A DNA stretch of 64,000 nucleotides from Ricinus communis (Eukaryota > Streptophyta > Magnoliopsida > Malpighiales > Euphorbiaceae), in assembly GCF_019578655.1 (NCBI RefSeq), contig NC_063264.1:7295213-7359212 (forward strand). Direction: 5' to 3'. Each line of letters opens with the position of its first letter. Positions within the stretch are counted from its first letter, which is position 1. A program made the position numbers and the translations under genes. Below, one piece after another: positions 1 through 12,623 of this stretch. Under the pieces are notes generated by a model. That model had not been told where the DNA came from, searched no databases, and worked only from the letters and a program-made list of their open reading frames with translations.

Positions 1-2360
1 AGAGTTATGAAAGAATTAGTAAATAATATTTTTATAAAAGAATTATCGGGGAATGATAAATTTTAATTAGCAAATGGTTTTAATTGTAATTGAAAAATAT
101 TAGCAAATTGATTAATTAAATTAATTTTATGTTAGGATTAAATTAGAAATTTATTTTGGAATAAGGATTTAAAATATAATTTTATTAATATATGGAGTTT
201 TAATGAAAACTTGTATGTTTGGTATTTTTATAATTAAATATATTGACAAAGGCTTTTTGGTAATTTTACATTTAAAAGCAAGGGTAAATATGTAATTATA
301 TATTTTCAATAATTCTATTTTGGACCAAATTAAATAGTTAGGGGCTTAATTGAAAAGCTAAAGAAAAGTTTAAGAATTAATGGAAAATTTTGCTTGATGA
401 AATGGTTAGTAATTAAAAAAGTTGAGGGACTAAATGGTACGGAAAAAAAAGTCAGAGACCAAAAGTCTATATGGAGAGGAAAAGAAAAGAAAAGAAAGAA
501 GGAAGAAGAAGAAGGAGGGAGGAGCGTCGAAATGTCGGGGAAGAAGGGGAAGAGAGTCGTGCCACCGTCTGGTATGCGTGTGACGACGAGGAGGAGCAAT
601 GAGTGCAGTGATAGCGGCGTTAGCGTGGGAATTGCTAAACGTATGATTTTTCCTTCTTTAGATTATGGAGTTTCTGGCGACCTTTGGCGACGTTCTTGGG
701 CTCAAATTGATCAGTAACTTCGAGGCTTTCTTTTCCGACCATTGCCACCCCTTGAGGCTACCAGAATTGCAAGATCCGGTGATGGGAAAAGAGTATAGGC
801 AACTGGAGTTTTTGGCTTTTTCGGCGAGCTCCGGCGAGGGTTGGCCGATCGGAGGGCATATATCCGGACTTCCCTCAGCTCAAGCTTTCTAATGGCACCA
901 GTTTCGTGGCGATCGAACTCCATTCAAAAATCAACGGCCAAGATCGTCTGTAAATCTCTCCGGATGATTGGGAATCAGATCGGAAGATCGGAAGCTGGGA
1001 TTGTCATCAGCGCATCATTTCGGGTCTGTGGGTGCGTTCAGATCATCGATCGGATTTCGGCGGCTAGAGGCGAGTCGACCGAGCGATCAAGCGTCTCGGT
1101 AATTTCTCTGGCCCGTTGATTTTAGAATTTATTGGTAAAATTATGTGTTTATTAAGATGTGTTGAGCATTAGAAATATTGTTAGTTAAAATAAATAGTTT
1201 GTCGGACTGTCTGCCATTAGTCGTGATTTGTGATGTGTGGCGGAGTCGGAAAAAATAGTGAAGTCTTGGGGACTCGACTCTCGTCAAAATAAACTGTTGA
1301 AATATTTGAAGTGTTTTTTGGCAGGTTCTGACCGTTTTACAGGGTGTAAACATCCGTGTTTAGGGGAGGTTCTGCCGAATTTTCAGTAGAATTTACCCGA
1401 GTCGAATTTTTAGACAGCCTGTCCTAGGAATATAGACCTAGGGGTAACTGTCAAATGTTTCAATGTTATTGATTAAATTATATTTCCGTGATTAGATAAT
1501 CTGTCAGTTCGGCTCGCTCCACCTGAGGTATCGGAGCAGAGCTAGGAGGTCGTCAAAGCTGTGAGTTAAAGTCATATATCTGCTTACGTATGTCATGCTA
1601 AGATTTTTATGCGATATCTCTGATTAAATGATTAATATTTTAAATATTTAGTTATTAATTGTTTATATATGTTTCATTTTCCATATTGTGATTTTGTTAA
1701 TTTCGTGTTGACTCGGGATGGAACGACAATAGAACATGGCATCTGATGGATTACATCAGGACCGCATGCGCACCGGTATGAATCAGAGACAGAAAATAAT
1801 GGGTAAAAGTTTGTAATTTTAAAGATAAATTTAGGACTTGCTCTGGTCGAGCATTGCTCTCTGGGCTGAGTTGAGTGAGTTTGCCGGAGTAAAGGTCCCT
1901 GGTGGAGCTTCGCTCTCTTGGCGCCAGTTCTGTTGGAATGAGAGAGTCGAGGTATTAGTGTTGGGTTTAAGATTCTACTGCAGTACTCTGTCCCATAGTA
2001 TGTGAAAGTTATATTTTTATTTAAGCATGGCATGACATGTATATTTATGCATGATTTAATGTTTATTTCAAATTAAATAAATGTGTTATGGAAGTGTTTG
2101 TAATTATTTTTGGATATATGATTTTAACTCACTCTCGAGACTGACAGTCTCAATTTCACTGTTTTTCAGGTGATTGTTAGTCTTCTCGCAGTTTTTATCT
2201 AGCAACCCGACTCCTTCATCATCGGGCCGATGTAATCGATTTTGGTATGTTTGACTTGTAAAATTTTAGATTCTCTACAGTAGAAATTTTAGACTTGTCA
2301 GTTGTAATTTTATATAAATCCGGGTATTGCCTAATTATGCTGGTATGCCAGAATCACTTG
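1..2360 (+). repeat. Fragment of an LTR-like dispersed repeat family, shared with 60123-62531
   Basis: No host gene is supported here. Several blocks match, in reverse orientation, the element at 60123-62531. The clearest runs from the 'ggcatgacat' motif near 2028, through 'gattttaactcactct' near 2120 and 'ctccttcatcatcggg' near 2210, to 'ttagattctc' near 2268; its counterpart is the reverse complement of about 60365-60640. A second block (about 25-170) matches the reverse complement of about 60640-60800. The segment 380-1130 is relatively G-rich and has open frames on both strands, but they resemble no known protein and lack a gene context. The left boundary lies outside the window. Family assignment is inference: it behaves like an LTR or LTR-derived repeat. 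Confidence 0.6.
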
Positions 2361-3276
2361 TGTTTTGGTTCCTTTCATGTTTCAGGTGATTATTGATGAA
2401 CATTATCAATGTTTGCGAGTGATACTAGCGAAAACAGATTGGAATTCATCAAAATTGGGCAAAGGCTCGCATTTCAAGTTTGAGCACGACCTAGGTCAAG
2501 ATAGTGCAGATCAACACAACCTGGCCTTTAGCTGTACCGAACCATTAGCCTTTGATCTTCAAATTTGACTTTTTAGCACGGTTTCCGAGGCCACCACGGC
2601 CTCTAGCACGACCCGTGGTGGCTCAGCACCGGTGAGGGTGCAGCCAGGGAGCGAGGGGTTGATTTTGGACTCGGAGGCTCAGCACGGCTTAGACTCGTCC
2701 CGTGCTAACCAGCACGGGTTTGACCACGGTCGTACTAAATTAATTTTATAGGTTTTTTTTTTCGCTTTGTTTCGAGGGTTCCGACATTTCCTGACCTTGG
2801 AACTTATATATGCACGCAAGCCATCTCTTTCCAGACTTCGACGCTTGACTTTGGGAGACTATTTCACGCATTGAAGGATGAATTTTAGTGGTTCAAGCAT
2901 CGCATTGAAGATCAAGTGTGGATTTTAAGGCATTCAAGAGGCAATTCAAGGTTCATTATTCAAAATTCAAGGTTCATTATTCAAACTTGGAGATTGAAGA
3001 CTGTTCATCTCATTTGAAGAAGCAACACATAAACAAAGAAAAAATTACATAAAATTGTGCTAAACAGCTTGATGTAAAATTTCCATTTATACTCTTACTT
3101 TTGAAGTTTGAACCAATACAAAGTTCCTACTTTTTTGAATAAAAAAATGTAAACTTTGTCATGACTCTATTTTGTTCCAGAAAAATTCATTCTGTCTCTC
3201 ATGCATGGAATCTTTATTGTAAAACTATTTCCTTATTTCAATTTTACTTGCGTATATGTTACGACATGCTGTTTAG
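2361..3276. other. Intergenic or intronic stretch with a GC-rich island
   Basis: I see no coding exon. From about 2568 to 2740 there is an unusually GC-rich patch in which the short word 'agcacgg' or 'agcacgac' recurs several times. It is followed by a TATA-like 'cttatatatgcacgc' near 2803 and by near-repeats of 'caaggttcattattcaaa' (about 2947-2987). This looks like transposon-derived or regulatory DNA; nothing firmer can be said. Confidence 0.3.
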
Positions 3277-3336
3277 GTTGCTGCTAGTGCCATGCTGGGG
3301 TTCACTGCAGCAGTCCTTATAAGAAGTCCAAGTTAG
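3277..3336 (+). CDS. Possible terminal coding exon of an upstream gene (19 codons plus stop)
   Basis: A pyrimidine-rich tract ends in a good acceptor ('ctgtttag|gttg') and opens a frame in phase 0 reading VAASAMLGFTAAVLIRSPS followed by TAG. The peptide is hydrophobic, as expected for a C-terminal membrane segment. It is followed by about 220 bp of non-repetitive, 3'UTR-like DNA before the AT-rich spacer. No upstream exons of the gene are visible in the window; an intron filled with the repeat at 1-2360, or exons left of the window, would explain this. The family is not recognised. It could be chance, since the exon is very short. Confidence 0.3.
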   Translation, partial: VAASAMLGFTAAVLIRSPS

Positions 3337-4540
3337 AGGATAATATCCTAAAGATGCTTCTCTGATGTTAGTTACTGAAAATCAAATAGGCCCTTCTCAT
3401 CCGTGAAACGGCACGAGCATATCTACTCTTCCAGAAAAGTAGCGAAGTTTCTGTTTGGTGGGGGTTCTACTCATTGTAATTAATATTCTGGGGTGTTCAA
3501 TTGTCATGCACCATAGCGCAACTAAATGCCTTGTACATAATTATCTGATTTATATTAACTTATTTCTCAGTGTGAGCTTTTCTACTCATACTTGAAAACA
3601 TGTTTAGTGAGTATTAATGGTTCAAGAATCCTTGCGAGAGAATTGTAAAGTTGACATATTAAAAGTAAATGAGTTATGAGTTATAGATGACTTAATTTAT
3701 ATTGATATGAAACCGTCGTATGAAATATTAAAAGTTATATATTATATAATATATTAAAAATTATGAATTAATGATGAATTTATAATGATATTTTTAAAAT
3801 TACGGATTAATTATAATCAATCATGATATATTAAAGGTATTAATATATCAAATGTCATTTTTCTATATTACTCATTATCATATAAATCAATCACTAAATT
3901 AATATTTAAGCATTTATTAAAGTAATATTTCTGGTAAAAAAATGTCATTTTTTAATATTTTACACATTTAAAAATAAATAAAATTAATTGAGGTATAACA
4001 TTGAAATTAGTTTTGTGGAGTATTTATTTTAGGATTAAGAAGAGAGAAATATTAATTATTTACAGTTAAAATGTGACACTTTTTATTCAAAAAAGGGCAT
4101 AGCAAACCTTTTCTTTTAAAAAATCTTAAGAGGGCTTATTTTTTCTTTGTTCTTCTTCTCTTTTTTTTTTTTACTCATTTATCCAAAACAAGAAAATTAT
4201 AATAAATTTTTTTCCTTTATCTCCACTTTAATTTTAGTAATAAATATTTCTTTTCCCCTTTCCTCTCCATTTTATCCATCAAACCATTAAAGAAATTATA
4301 ATTCCCAAAGTTAAAAAAAAAAAAAAAAATTTATGTGCCATTTCCTTGGTCGGTTGCTACTTTGCACTCTTCAATAAACGACAAAACATATGACGTCGTT
4401 TTACAAACTCACGCTAGCTTGTACAATAAGCAAATTATGGCTCTACAACTTCCATTGCCACAAAATATTTAAACATCAGAACATTCCAAAATAAAAAGAA
4501 ACCGTTCCCTCTCAAAATTATCATCTTTCTCTCTAGTGAG
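3337..4540. other. Intergenic spacer and CAP-H promoter region
   Basis: The sequence to about 3560 could be the 3'UTR of the putative exon just upstream. From 3600 the DNA is very AT-rich with no open frame of note. An A-run lies at about 4312-4329. A palindromic bZIP/CRE-type core, TGACGTCG, lies near 4391, about 150 bp before the CAP-H start codon, and is a plausible promoter element. No convincing TATA box or E2F site was identified. Confidence 0.4.
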
Positions 4541-7500
4541 ATGCAAAGATCGCCACTGCCACCAGCGATGGTGTACCGTTCACCGACTACTAATTCCTTC
4601 CTTTTAGGTTCAAATAATGGTCAACTTGAACGCCTTCAAGCACGAGCTGCTGCACGCGCCGCTGCTATCCGCCGTAAAGCCACCACTTTTGCCTCTTCTC
4701 CTCCTCGTTCTCACGTTCCTTGTCTTAGTCAAGATCAAATTATAGAGTTGTTTCAAAACTGTATCAAGCTCGCCACTGAGAATGTATATATTTGTATCCT
4801 TGGTTAATCTATTGTTCTTGATGTGCCTACTTGAAAAAAATACGAGGGTTCCGAGTAATATTATTCTCAAAATGCAAACTTTTTGAGTTGCATTACGTAA
4901 AAGAGTTCACATTTGTGAGCACATTACATATAAGAATGCAAACTTCTCTTAGCAAATTATCAAAAAATGCATAAAAATGCATACATTTTTTTAGCTCATT
5001 ACATAAAATTGCGAAATTTTTGAGTTACTTAAATGACCTAAAACTACAAACTATATGAGCACATTACCTTAGAAATGCAAACCTTTTAAGTTGCATTATT
5101 TTAAAAATAAAAGTTACTTTTTCTAAAAAAAAAAGTTATATTACCTGAATGTGGTTCTGTCTCAAAATGTAACTGTAGAAAATAAATCTGAAAAATACAT
5201 GGGAATTGAAGCTAATAGATCATCTTAGTGAGATTATTGAAGTTGAAACAGGAGGAGGAGGTGATACAGAGACTAATTTCCAAAAGGTTTGTTTTATTGA
5301 AATTTTAATTAATTGATTTTGGAAGGACTTCATACTTATAGTTATGTATTAGTTTTAGCATGTCCGTGATTAGTATTATGTGCAGGCAAGTTTCACACTA
5401 GAAGCAGGAGTAAAAATATACTCTGTGAGGGTGGATTCATTGCACTCAGAGGCTTATAAATTGCTTGCTGAGATCAATCGAGCTGGTCTAGAAGATGAAC
5501 AAAGTAATGGTTCTAGGACTTCTTATGTTTTTTACTCAAAAATTTAATTTGTTTGTGCGTGCTTGGGCTCTCATGTTTCTGTGCCTTAGTGATTATACGC
5601 GGGTTCCTTCTTTTCCATTTTTTGGTGAAGACTGAAGACTAAAGTCCTTAGCTTTTTTCACATCTGTGTGAAATGGCTTTATAGAGCATGCTACCCCGGG
5701 ATCACTTAATATTATTATTGTATCTCTGAAGTTGTGAATAAAGTTGAATCTGTTCTTTCCATGTTGAAAATTAAGATGTTCCTTTGTTTCCTTGTTTGAT
5801 AAAATAGAGTTTTGGCTCTTGTGAATTAATAAATTTGCTTTTATTCAATCATTTGCATTTTGTTTGTGACACTCATATTTTCACATATTCACATCTCTTC
5901 CATAAGTTGATAGTCATTTTCACTCATTTCTGGATAAACTTGATATCTTGTTTTGTTTTTTTGGCTAATGTTCTCCGAAGTGATTGATCAATGATGAGTC
6001 TGCATGCCAAAGAAATTCAGATTTCTGTAATATTTAAAATGCTGATCTGTTGACATTTCACACTTGGCTATCAGTTTATATGGAGTCCAATCTCTTTCTT
6101 ATTATTTTTCAGCCTCTTAGGTTAGAGATATATGTTTGTACTTGCACTGATTATTCCTTCTATGTTATGTTTTCCTCATTTGTCTCTCTTACATTACATG
6201 AAACCAAAGTTTGCTTTCCCTTCTCTCTTGTATCAACTTAGTAAATATTTGCTACAGCCTCTGTTAGGCATAGGTAAGAGCTAAGACATAGCAGTATCAC
6301 TCCATCATTATTTAGGTAATTTCTGATTTAAATTATTTAGTTGAAGGTACTACAGGTATTATTTTCTTTTTTTCCCCCTTTGTTTCTTGCCTTTCAACTT
6401 CAGAGTATGTATCAGAATGTTAATGACTAATGGAATACTAGCCAAATTAACAATGTATACTGTAGTATGGTTGGCACGACTATCATAATTTCTAATTTTT
6501 TCATAAAGTTTCTGCTTCCTCTCTGTTAAAAATTATTGTAACCATGCTTTCAAATTAGCATGTGGCTTTATAAACATTCTTCTATAGTCGGTCCTCGTAA
6601 ATCAAGTTTGTCCTCCATATTTATCAGCTCCTTCATTGATTCTCAGTCTGCAGTATTACAGATTGGATTGTTAATTGACATATAATTTATTTTTCTGCAT
6701 AGAGAAATTATTTTTTCGCTTCCCTAAGAAATGCTTTGGTGGCAGAAGGTGAGAACGTTAGCAGGCAACAAGATGATAGTCATATTAAGAAGGAATCTGA
6801 GAAAAAAGTAAACAGTTTATCATATATTTCCTTGGTGAAAATTATATGCTCGCATGCGTACACTACAAACTCATACAATTTACTATATGCAGATTTCATC
6901 ATTATCAACATTGGAATTCTCGTTTGAAGCTCTAAATGTGAAGAGGTTTGACTGTAAGTGCATATCCTACATTGTCTTTTCGACCTTTGATTTTTCTTTT
7001 CCCCGTCTTACTTGGAATTAGACATCTTGGTTTTGCAGTTGCATTTGCAGTGGATCCTGTGTATCATCAGACATCTGCCCAATTTGATGAAGGCAGGACC
7101 AAGGGCCTCCTTTTGAATAATCTTGGAGTATATGGAGGATGCCGGGTGCTTTTTGATTCTTTTGAAGTGCCAGGGAAGTGCAAATTACATTTACACCAGA
7201 ATGATTTCTCAGATAAGATTGATATCTCATTTGCCAAAGGTGTATGACATTGAGATTAGGGCACTTTCTACCTTTTATTTTTTGTGAAGATAATGCATTG
7301 ATGAATGCTACCCTTCCTTTCAATTAAATTATTTGAATGTTCTATTTGCAGAAATTATTGAGCAGATGGCGATGAGCATGCTAGAACAGAATCAAATTTC
7401 TCCAACTCTAAGTGATATCATATGTCATTTTGATGAACATAATCAAAGGTCATCTGATACATTAGATGTAGACAAGAATTCTGATGCAACAGCTGATGGG

Positions 7501-10500
7501 TTTAATAATAGTGAAGTGGAAATGGATAAAAGTTCATTTGGGAACTTTGAAGCATGGACATCTAATCATGATGATGAGACAATCGATTTTAAAGAGAGAT
7601 TCAGTTGTGATTCTACTCTTCAAAGACATTCTGTGGTGCCTGGTTCATATTACTTTTCTCGTTACTTGTATGATGCATGGTTTATTTTGTGCTTTTCTGA
7701 AGAGGACAAGCTTGGTGTGATTTTGTAGGACAATCACTCCAGTATATCATTTGAATCTGATGTATATCAAAGTCTTGAGAATGTCGCTATGTTTTTGATT
7801 CAAGGGTTGGGTATTCCTTCAAAGAAAAATATATGGGTAGGTCCTGATCACTGGAAATTCCGGAAGTACAATAGTAAGTATAAGCAAAGATGAAGAAAAT
7901 GCTGCTTATAATTTTGCATTTTCTATCATGCATATTTGTCTGCTACTTAGTCTGGCATCCTTTCTGTAGGTATAGAACATACTCTTGTTGCAGAAGGTGG
8001 ATCCGCATTCACTACTAAGAGACAGAAGAACAAAAATCAAGCAGAGATGGATACTGATTTCAGGATATCATTGAACACAGAAAGGGTTGATATCCTTGCT
8101 CCCCCTAAAAGTCTAAAGTCTTTACTACTACCAGCAAACCGAGCACCATTTACCAACACATTACCAGAAGATTGCCATTATCAACCTGAGAATTTTGTGA
8201 AGTTGTTTCTTCTTCCTAATGTCATGGTAACATAAAAATCTCTATGCTAATTTTAAAATATTTTTCTTGGTAGCAGGGTATGGAGATGAAAATTTGATCA
8301 ATAGACTGTCCGTATCATTTTGATCTCAATGTAAAGCATCGAGTCCTGGTCTCAGCTTCGTCTGATTCCTTATGCACCATGTCTTTGTCAGAATTATGCT
8401 GAGATGTTCGATACTGAAAGTTATGCTATTATCTGTTGGTGGTAAAAATCTAATCTTCTGTCTCAGAAATGAGTCAACTATGGTAGCATGTACTGACCTA
8501 AATATGCATAATACAATGAGAATGAGAGGTTTCTGTTCTACATATTTCAGTTTCAATAACTGCACTAGTCATGTTTTTCCTGCAAATTGTTAAGTGCATG
8601 TGCAGATGCGGTCCTTGATGCTATTATAAATTTGTTGCAAAATTCACTCCCCTGGTTCCCTTATCATGTGAAAGATTCTACTTTTCTAATGCCATATGAT
8701 CATTTCTTACATGCCAACAGAAATGCATATTTGGTCCCAGCTCCCAAGTTTCGGTGAATGCTTTAACAGTTAAATAGTGGATACCAACATCTAATACTGT
8801 TTTATGACACTCTCATCTCAGGCTATCCTCAAGCGTTAATAAACTTTCCTCTGCTTTCAGGACATGATTATGTTGTATTGATATTTATTGAAAAGCCCGA
8901 TAACCCATTTTCCACCAGCATATTTTACCACAAAATCTGCTCTATCACACTAAAAAGCATATATGCCAGCTGATTATTCTGCTCTTCACTACTTAGATTA
9001 TTATGCTCTATACACAACTTTCCTTAAAATTCTTTGCAGTATTTAATAATTGAGCACTTTTTTTTTCCTGTAGTTTCTGGAAAAGAAAAGAAGGGAAATT
9101 TTAGGTATGAGATTTTTTCCTGTGGACATGTATCCTTGCTATCCTTTTCTAGGATTTATCTATATTTTAATATAATTCATTATTTATATCATTTCACCAT
9201 GTATGGATTTGCCAATGTGATAAAATTCTTAAGAGGAGATTATCATATACTGCAAGGATCAAGTCATTTTTTTTCCTTTATGATTTTGCACTATTTCTGT
9301 AGTGAAAGGAAATTACTTCTCTGGGCTATTCCTTCTTGTTTCCTTGTTAATACAACCAAACATCAATATGGCATTTAAAATAATATGTATTTATTAAATG
9401 GATAAGTACCAAAAAAATACTTTGTGGTTTACCGACTTACAACTCAAGTATGTGTTTTTTTCAACAAAAAAGGTATGTTGTTACAAATTATGACAAAAAA
9501 ATATCTGATTGTTAAAAAGTTTAAATTCACAAAAATTTAGTCATCTTCACTTCGATCAGCCATCATTATCATGTTGTCCATATTTGATAACAAGAGATTA
9601 AGAGTTTAATTACTTTTAATCTTATCATTTGACCATTAAATCAATCTCATGAGATCAATGAATTTTTAAATTACGATTTGACGGTCAAACGATGAAATTA
9701 AAAATTAGCTAAGCTCTAAACTCATGTTATCAAATACAAACGACGTGATAATGATGACTGATCGGAATAAAAGTGGCTAAATTCTTGAGAATCATAACTT
9801 TCTAACAATGAGATATATTCTTTTATCATGATTTATAATCACATACTTCTTATTATCAGAAAGAAACGCATACTTAAAAGTTATAAAAAACTATATGAAT
9901 CCTACCTCCACTCACCTTGATTTAGGGCCAAATATATGACGTATTTCGGATGTGCTATCCAAATTCTTTTCGTTTAGTGTTATTTGAGTTGACTAGTTAT
10001 CTTTCATTATATTTTCCAGATAATATATTATGGAAACGAAGGAATGTTTTTGGTGAAGCATTGCCATCATGGGACAATGAGAGTATTGTTAGTGGTCAAC
10101 ATAATGATGAATATATTCAAGGTGGGGTTGATGCTGATGAACTTGTTTCTAAGCCTCGCCAGGTTGGTTTATTTTGTTATGTTTTGTGCTTTTTTTTTTT
10201 TTTTTTTTAAATTTTCTTCTCTTTATTATTACGTGCAAATCAAATTACACTTTATTTTTTGGAAAATTAACATGTTTCAGTGAGTGAACTAGTTAGGACT
10301 GAGGGTTAAGATACTCACTTTGCCTCTCTAGCATGATATAAGAAATTTATTTGTTAATGCTTTCGACAAAGCACAAGACTGGCAGATGTTTTCTTTATCT
10401 TGGTTGCATAATCTAATGCAAGTGTCTTTTCTTGCTCTTGTTTGTTCCAAAAGATTTACATGTTGCAATTGGACTTGCATGTATGATTATTTTTTATAGG

Positions 10501-12623
10501 AAAATATTTACTTCTGTTAGAATATCTCTAATAAGCTCTTAAAGTCTTTTTTTTTTTTCAAAAATAATTATAAAAAGTATATGCAAAAATTAAACTTCTA
10601 AGAGATTTTTTAATTATCTCCTTTCCTAAAATAACTTAAGAGATATATTTTCTCTTTTTAAAATTTAATCAGGAAGAAAGTGACTCTTAAATGGCTCTTA
10701 AATATATTCTATTATTTCTCTTTCTTATTTTTCTATTTTTTTAAGAGTCAAATTCTCTCTCCTTATTTATTTCTCTCTTCTTTTATTTTATTATTAAAAA
10801 ATCTAAGTAGAGAGTAAAATAGAGATTACTGTTAGAATATACATATTTTGTTGCTCTCTCCTTTTATTTTATTAATAAAAAATTAATTAGAGAGTAAAAT
10901 AGAGAATATTATTGGAATGTACAATTTCAAAACAAATTAAAATAGAGTTAATTATTTATAATTTAATAGAGAAGCATATATAGTATTATTGGGATACTCT
11001 TACTAGTGGAATATATCTTCCACATGAATTTTCCTTTTTGCATCTATTAGGCCTTGAAGATTGTAAATTAGGCTTATAAATGTAATTAAAAGAAACATTT
11101 ACTAAAATTTTCTTAACATTCAGGTGGATAAAACTGAAGTTCAGTATGACAAAACTTCTAAACAAGTTGATGTACAGGCATTGAAAGAAATACTTTGGGA
11201 TCACATACAAGAATCTATTGAAGTGCCGGAAACAGTGAGCAAACTATTTTAACTCTCAGAACTCTGTATCTTACATGGATATCATTCTGCATTTTGTCTC
11301 GCAATATTTTATACTAAGGGGGTCGTGCATTTTGTTTTTGACTTATCACTGAATATGAAGCGTCAAGCTCATAATAGCACAAGTCTATGAACTAGTTGAA
11401 ATTAAGCTTGATACATAATACATTAACCGATACATCAGCATCTAATTCTAGCCTCTCCTTCATTGGCTCTTTCTTCCTGAAAGAAGATCATATTCTCTTC
11501 AAAGCCCATTGATGCTAGATAAAATTTAAACCTGAAACTGAATAATGAGTATTGCTTGGGATGTAGTTTTGAATCCTGATTTCTGAATTTAGAGTGAAGC
11601 TTTATCCTCAACGATGTTGATTCTAAACTGTATTTATTAGAGCCATATATTCTGTGCTAGAACTTCATGGGCCACGTTAATTTTCCAGGAAATGGCAGAA
11701 TTGAATTCAATTGCATACTCTGATAAGTGAAAGCAGTGTGTTCCTCTAAAAAATTTTCAACAAGCCCAAGAACATGAAAGTCTAGGACTGGAAAGGACTT
11801 TGCAAATTTCCCTAATTTGCAGCGTGTACTTTGCCTCATTCATGCTTCAATTAGTTATACAGTTGGAAACTCTGTATTCGAAATCGCAAACCAGTCAAGG
11901 ACAATTCTGCAGCCTTATTTTATTCCTTATAAATAAGAAATTGAGATCCTGCTGCAATCTTTGGAAATAACTGCAGTATTTTGTCTCACTAAATCAAGAT
12001 TCTTTGTTATGGATTATGAATCGTCATCTGCTTTTAACTAGAGGAGTCACTGGATAAAAGCTGACGGATCTTTGATGTTCTGTGGTGTGTCATCTTTAGT
12101 CAAAATATTTGAGGCCTGTGCTTTGTTCACTCTCATGTGAAATTATAGATGAGCTGTACCGAGCTTGATGCAGATCATAGTGGCAGCCCTAGCTTTTAGC
12201 TTATGGACATTATGGGAGTTATATCTTAGGCACCGGAACTTTTCTCATGCAGCTCCCTGCTTTAATTAATTAACTAGTTACTGTAGATATTTGAGCTTTC
12301 TTATATCGTTTCATTTTTGGACACTACAAATTAACATGTTAATATTTATGTTTTCAAATTATTATCATGAGTGCAAGATCTTTTTTTCATAGCAGGTTTG
12401 CAAAGACATGGTGTCTTTCAAAGATGTCTTGGCCACGTTTTCTGCTGATTGCAAAGCTACAACTGCAGAGGATGTTTCACCACACTTGTGCTTCATTTGC
12501 CTTTTGCATTTAGCCAATGAGCATGGTTTAAGCATCCAGGATTACCCGAGTTTGGATGATCTCAGCATACATCTTCCTCCCTTGGGGCAGAATGTAGATG
12601 GGGTGGAGCAGTTTTCATCATAG
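4541..12623 (+). CDS. CAP-H: Condensin complex subunit 2 (CAP-H / Barren / BRN1 kleisin), 13 exons
   Basis: This is the kleisin subunit of condensin I, which bridges the SMC2-SMC4 heads and recruits the HEAT subunits for mitotic and meiotic chromosome condensation. Exons: 4541-4783, 5179-5286, 5386-5503, 6746-6807, 6893-6953, 7039-7239, 7352-7632 (or 7635), 7729-7873, 7970-8226, 9074-9104, 10020-10162, 11124-11234, 12396-12623. The joined frame is open throughout and gives about 662 aa, the usual plant length. Kleisin signatures visible: 'ELFQNCIKLA' near residues 70-80, 'VDPVYHQTSAQFDEG' near 202-216, 'GPDHWKFRK' in exon 8, 'LPEDCHYQPENFVKLF' at the end of exon 9, and the C-terminal SMC-binding 'HLCFICLLHLANEHGL' near 616-631. 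ATG at 4541 precedes the conserved N-terminal 'LGSNNGQLERLQAR'. Introns carry a foldback repeat and a MITE. The donor of exon 7 is ambiguous by one codon. Confidence 0.95.
4865..5150 (+). repeat. Degenerate short tandem repeat in CAP-H intron 1
   Basis: A unit of about 60 bp, roughly 'gagcacattacataagaatgcaaac' plus 'ttttgagttgcatta', recurs about four times with many mismatches across this intron. It has no coding capacity. Confidence 0.5.
9074..9104 (+). CDS. CAP-H: 31-nt micro-exon of CAP-H (exon 10)
   Basis: This is part of the CAP-H coding sequence, listed separately because it is easily missed. Exon 9 ends in phase 0 and exon 11 must be entered with one base already supplied. A segment with acceptor 'cctgtag|tttc' and donor 'ttag|gtatga' supplies 31 nt (FLEKKRREIL plus one base) and restores the frame. 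It also supplies the Lys/Arg-rich patch expected after 'LLPNVM' in plant CAP-H proteins. The flanking introns are 847 and 915 nt. Confidence 0.8.
9405..9905. repeat. Foldback (long inverted repeat) element in CAP-H intron 10
   Basis: Two arms face each other. The left arm (about 9440-9615), with 'aagtatgtgttt', 'aaaatttagtcatcttcac' and 'gatcagccatcattatca', is mirrored by the right arm (about 9715-9890), which carries the reverse complements 'tgataatgatgactgatc', 'gtggctaaattcttgaga' and 'aaacgcatactt'. The loop is roughly 100 bp. It is a non-coding MITE/foldback type. A related copy lies at about 21177-21468. No clean target duplication was identified. Confidence 0.65.
10520..10999. mobile_element. 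MITE, Tourist-like, in CAP-H intron 11
   Basis: A 480-bp AT-rich segment with imperfect terminal inverted repeats: left 'gaatatctctaataag', right (reverse complement) 'gagtatcccaataata'. It is flanked by a TTA direct repeat (10517-10519 and 11000-11002), the target size of PIF/Harbinger-type MITEs. It has no coding capacity. The internal sequence ('ataaaaagtatatg', 'gactcttaa', 'gagtaaaatagag') recurs at 20102-20402, showing that it is a dispersed family. Confidence 0.55.

Noticed and set aside
394..717. Plus-strand open frame of 107 codons
   Set aside because: Low-complexity Lys/Glu-rich translation of purine-rich repeat DNA, with an overlapping frame on the other strand; no protein family features.
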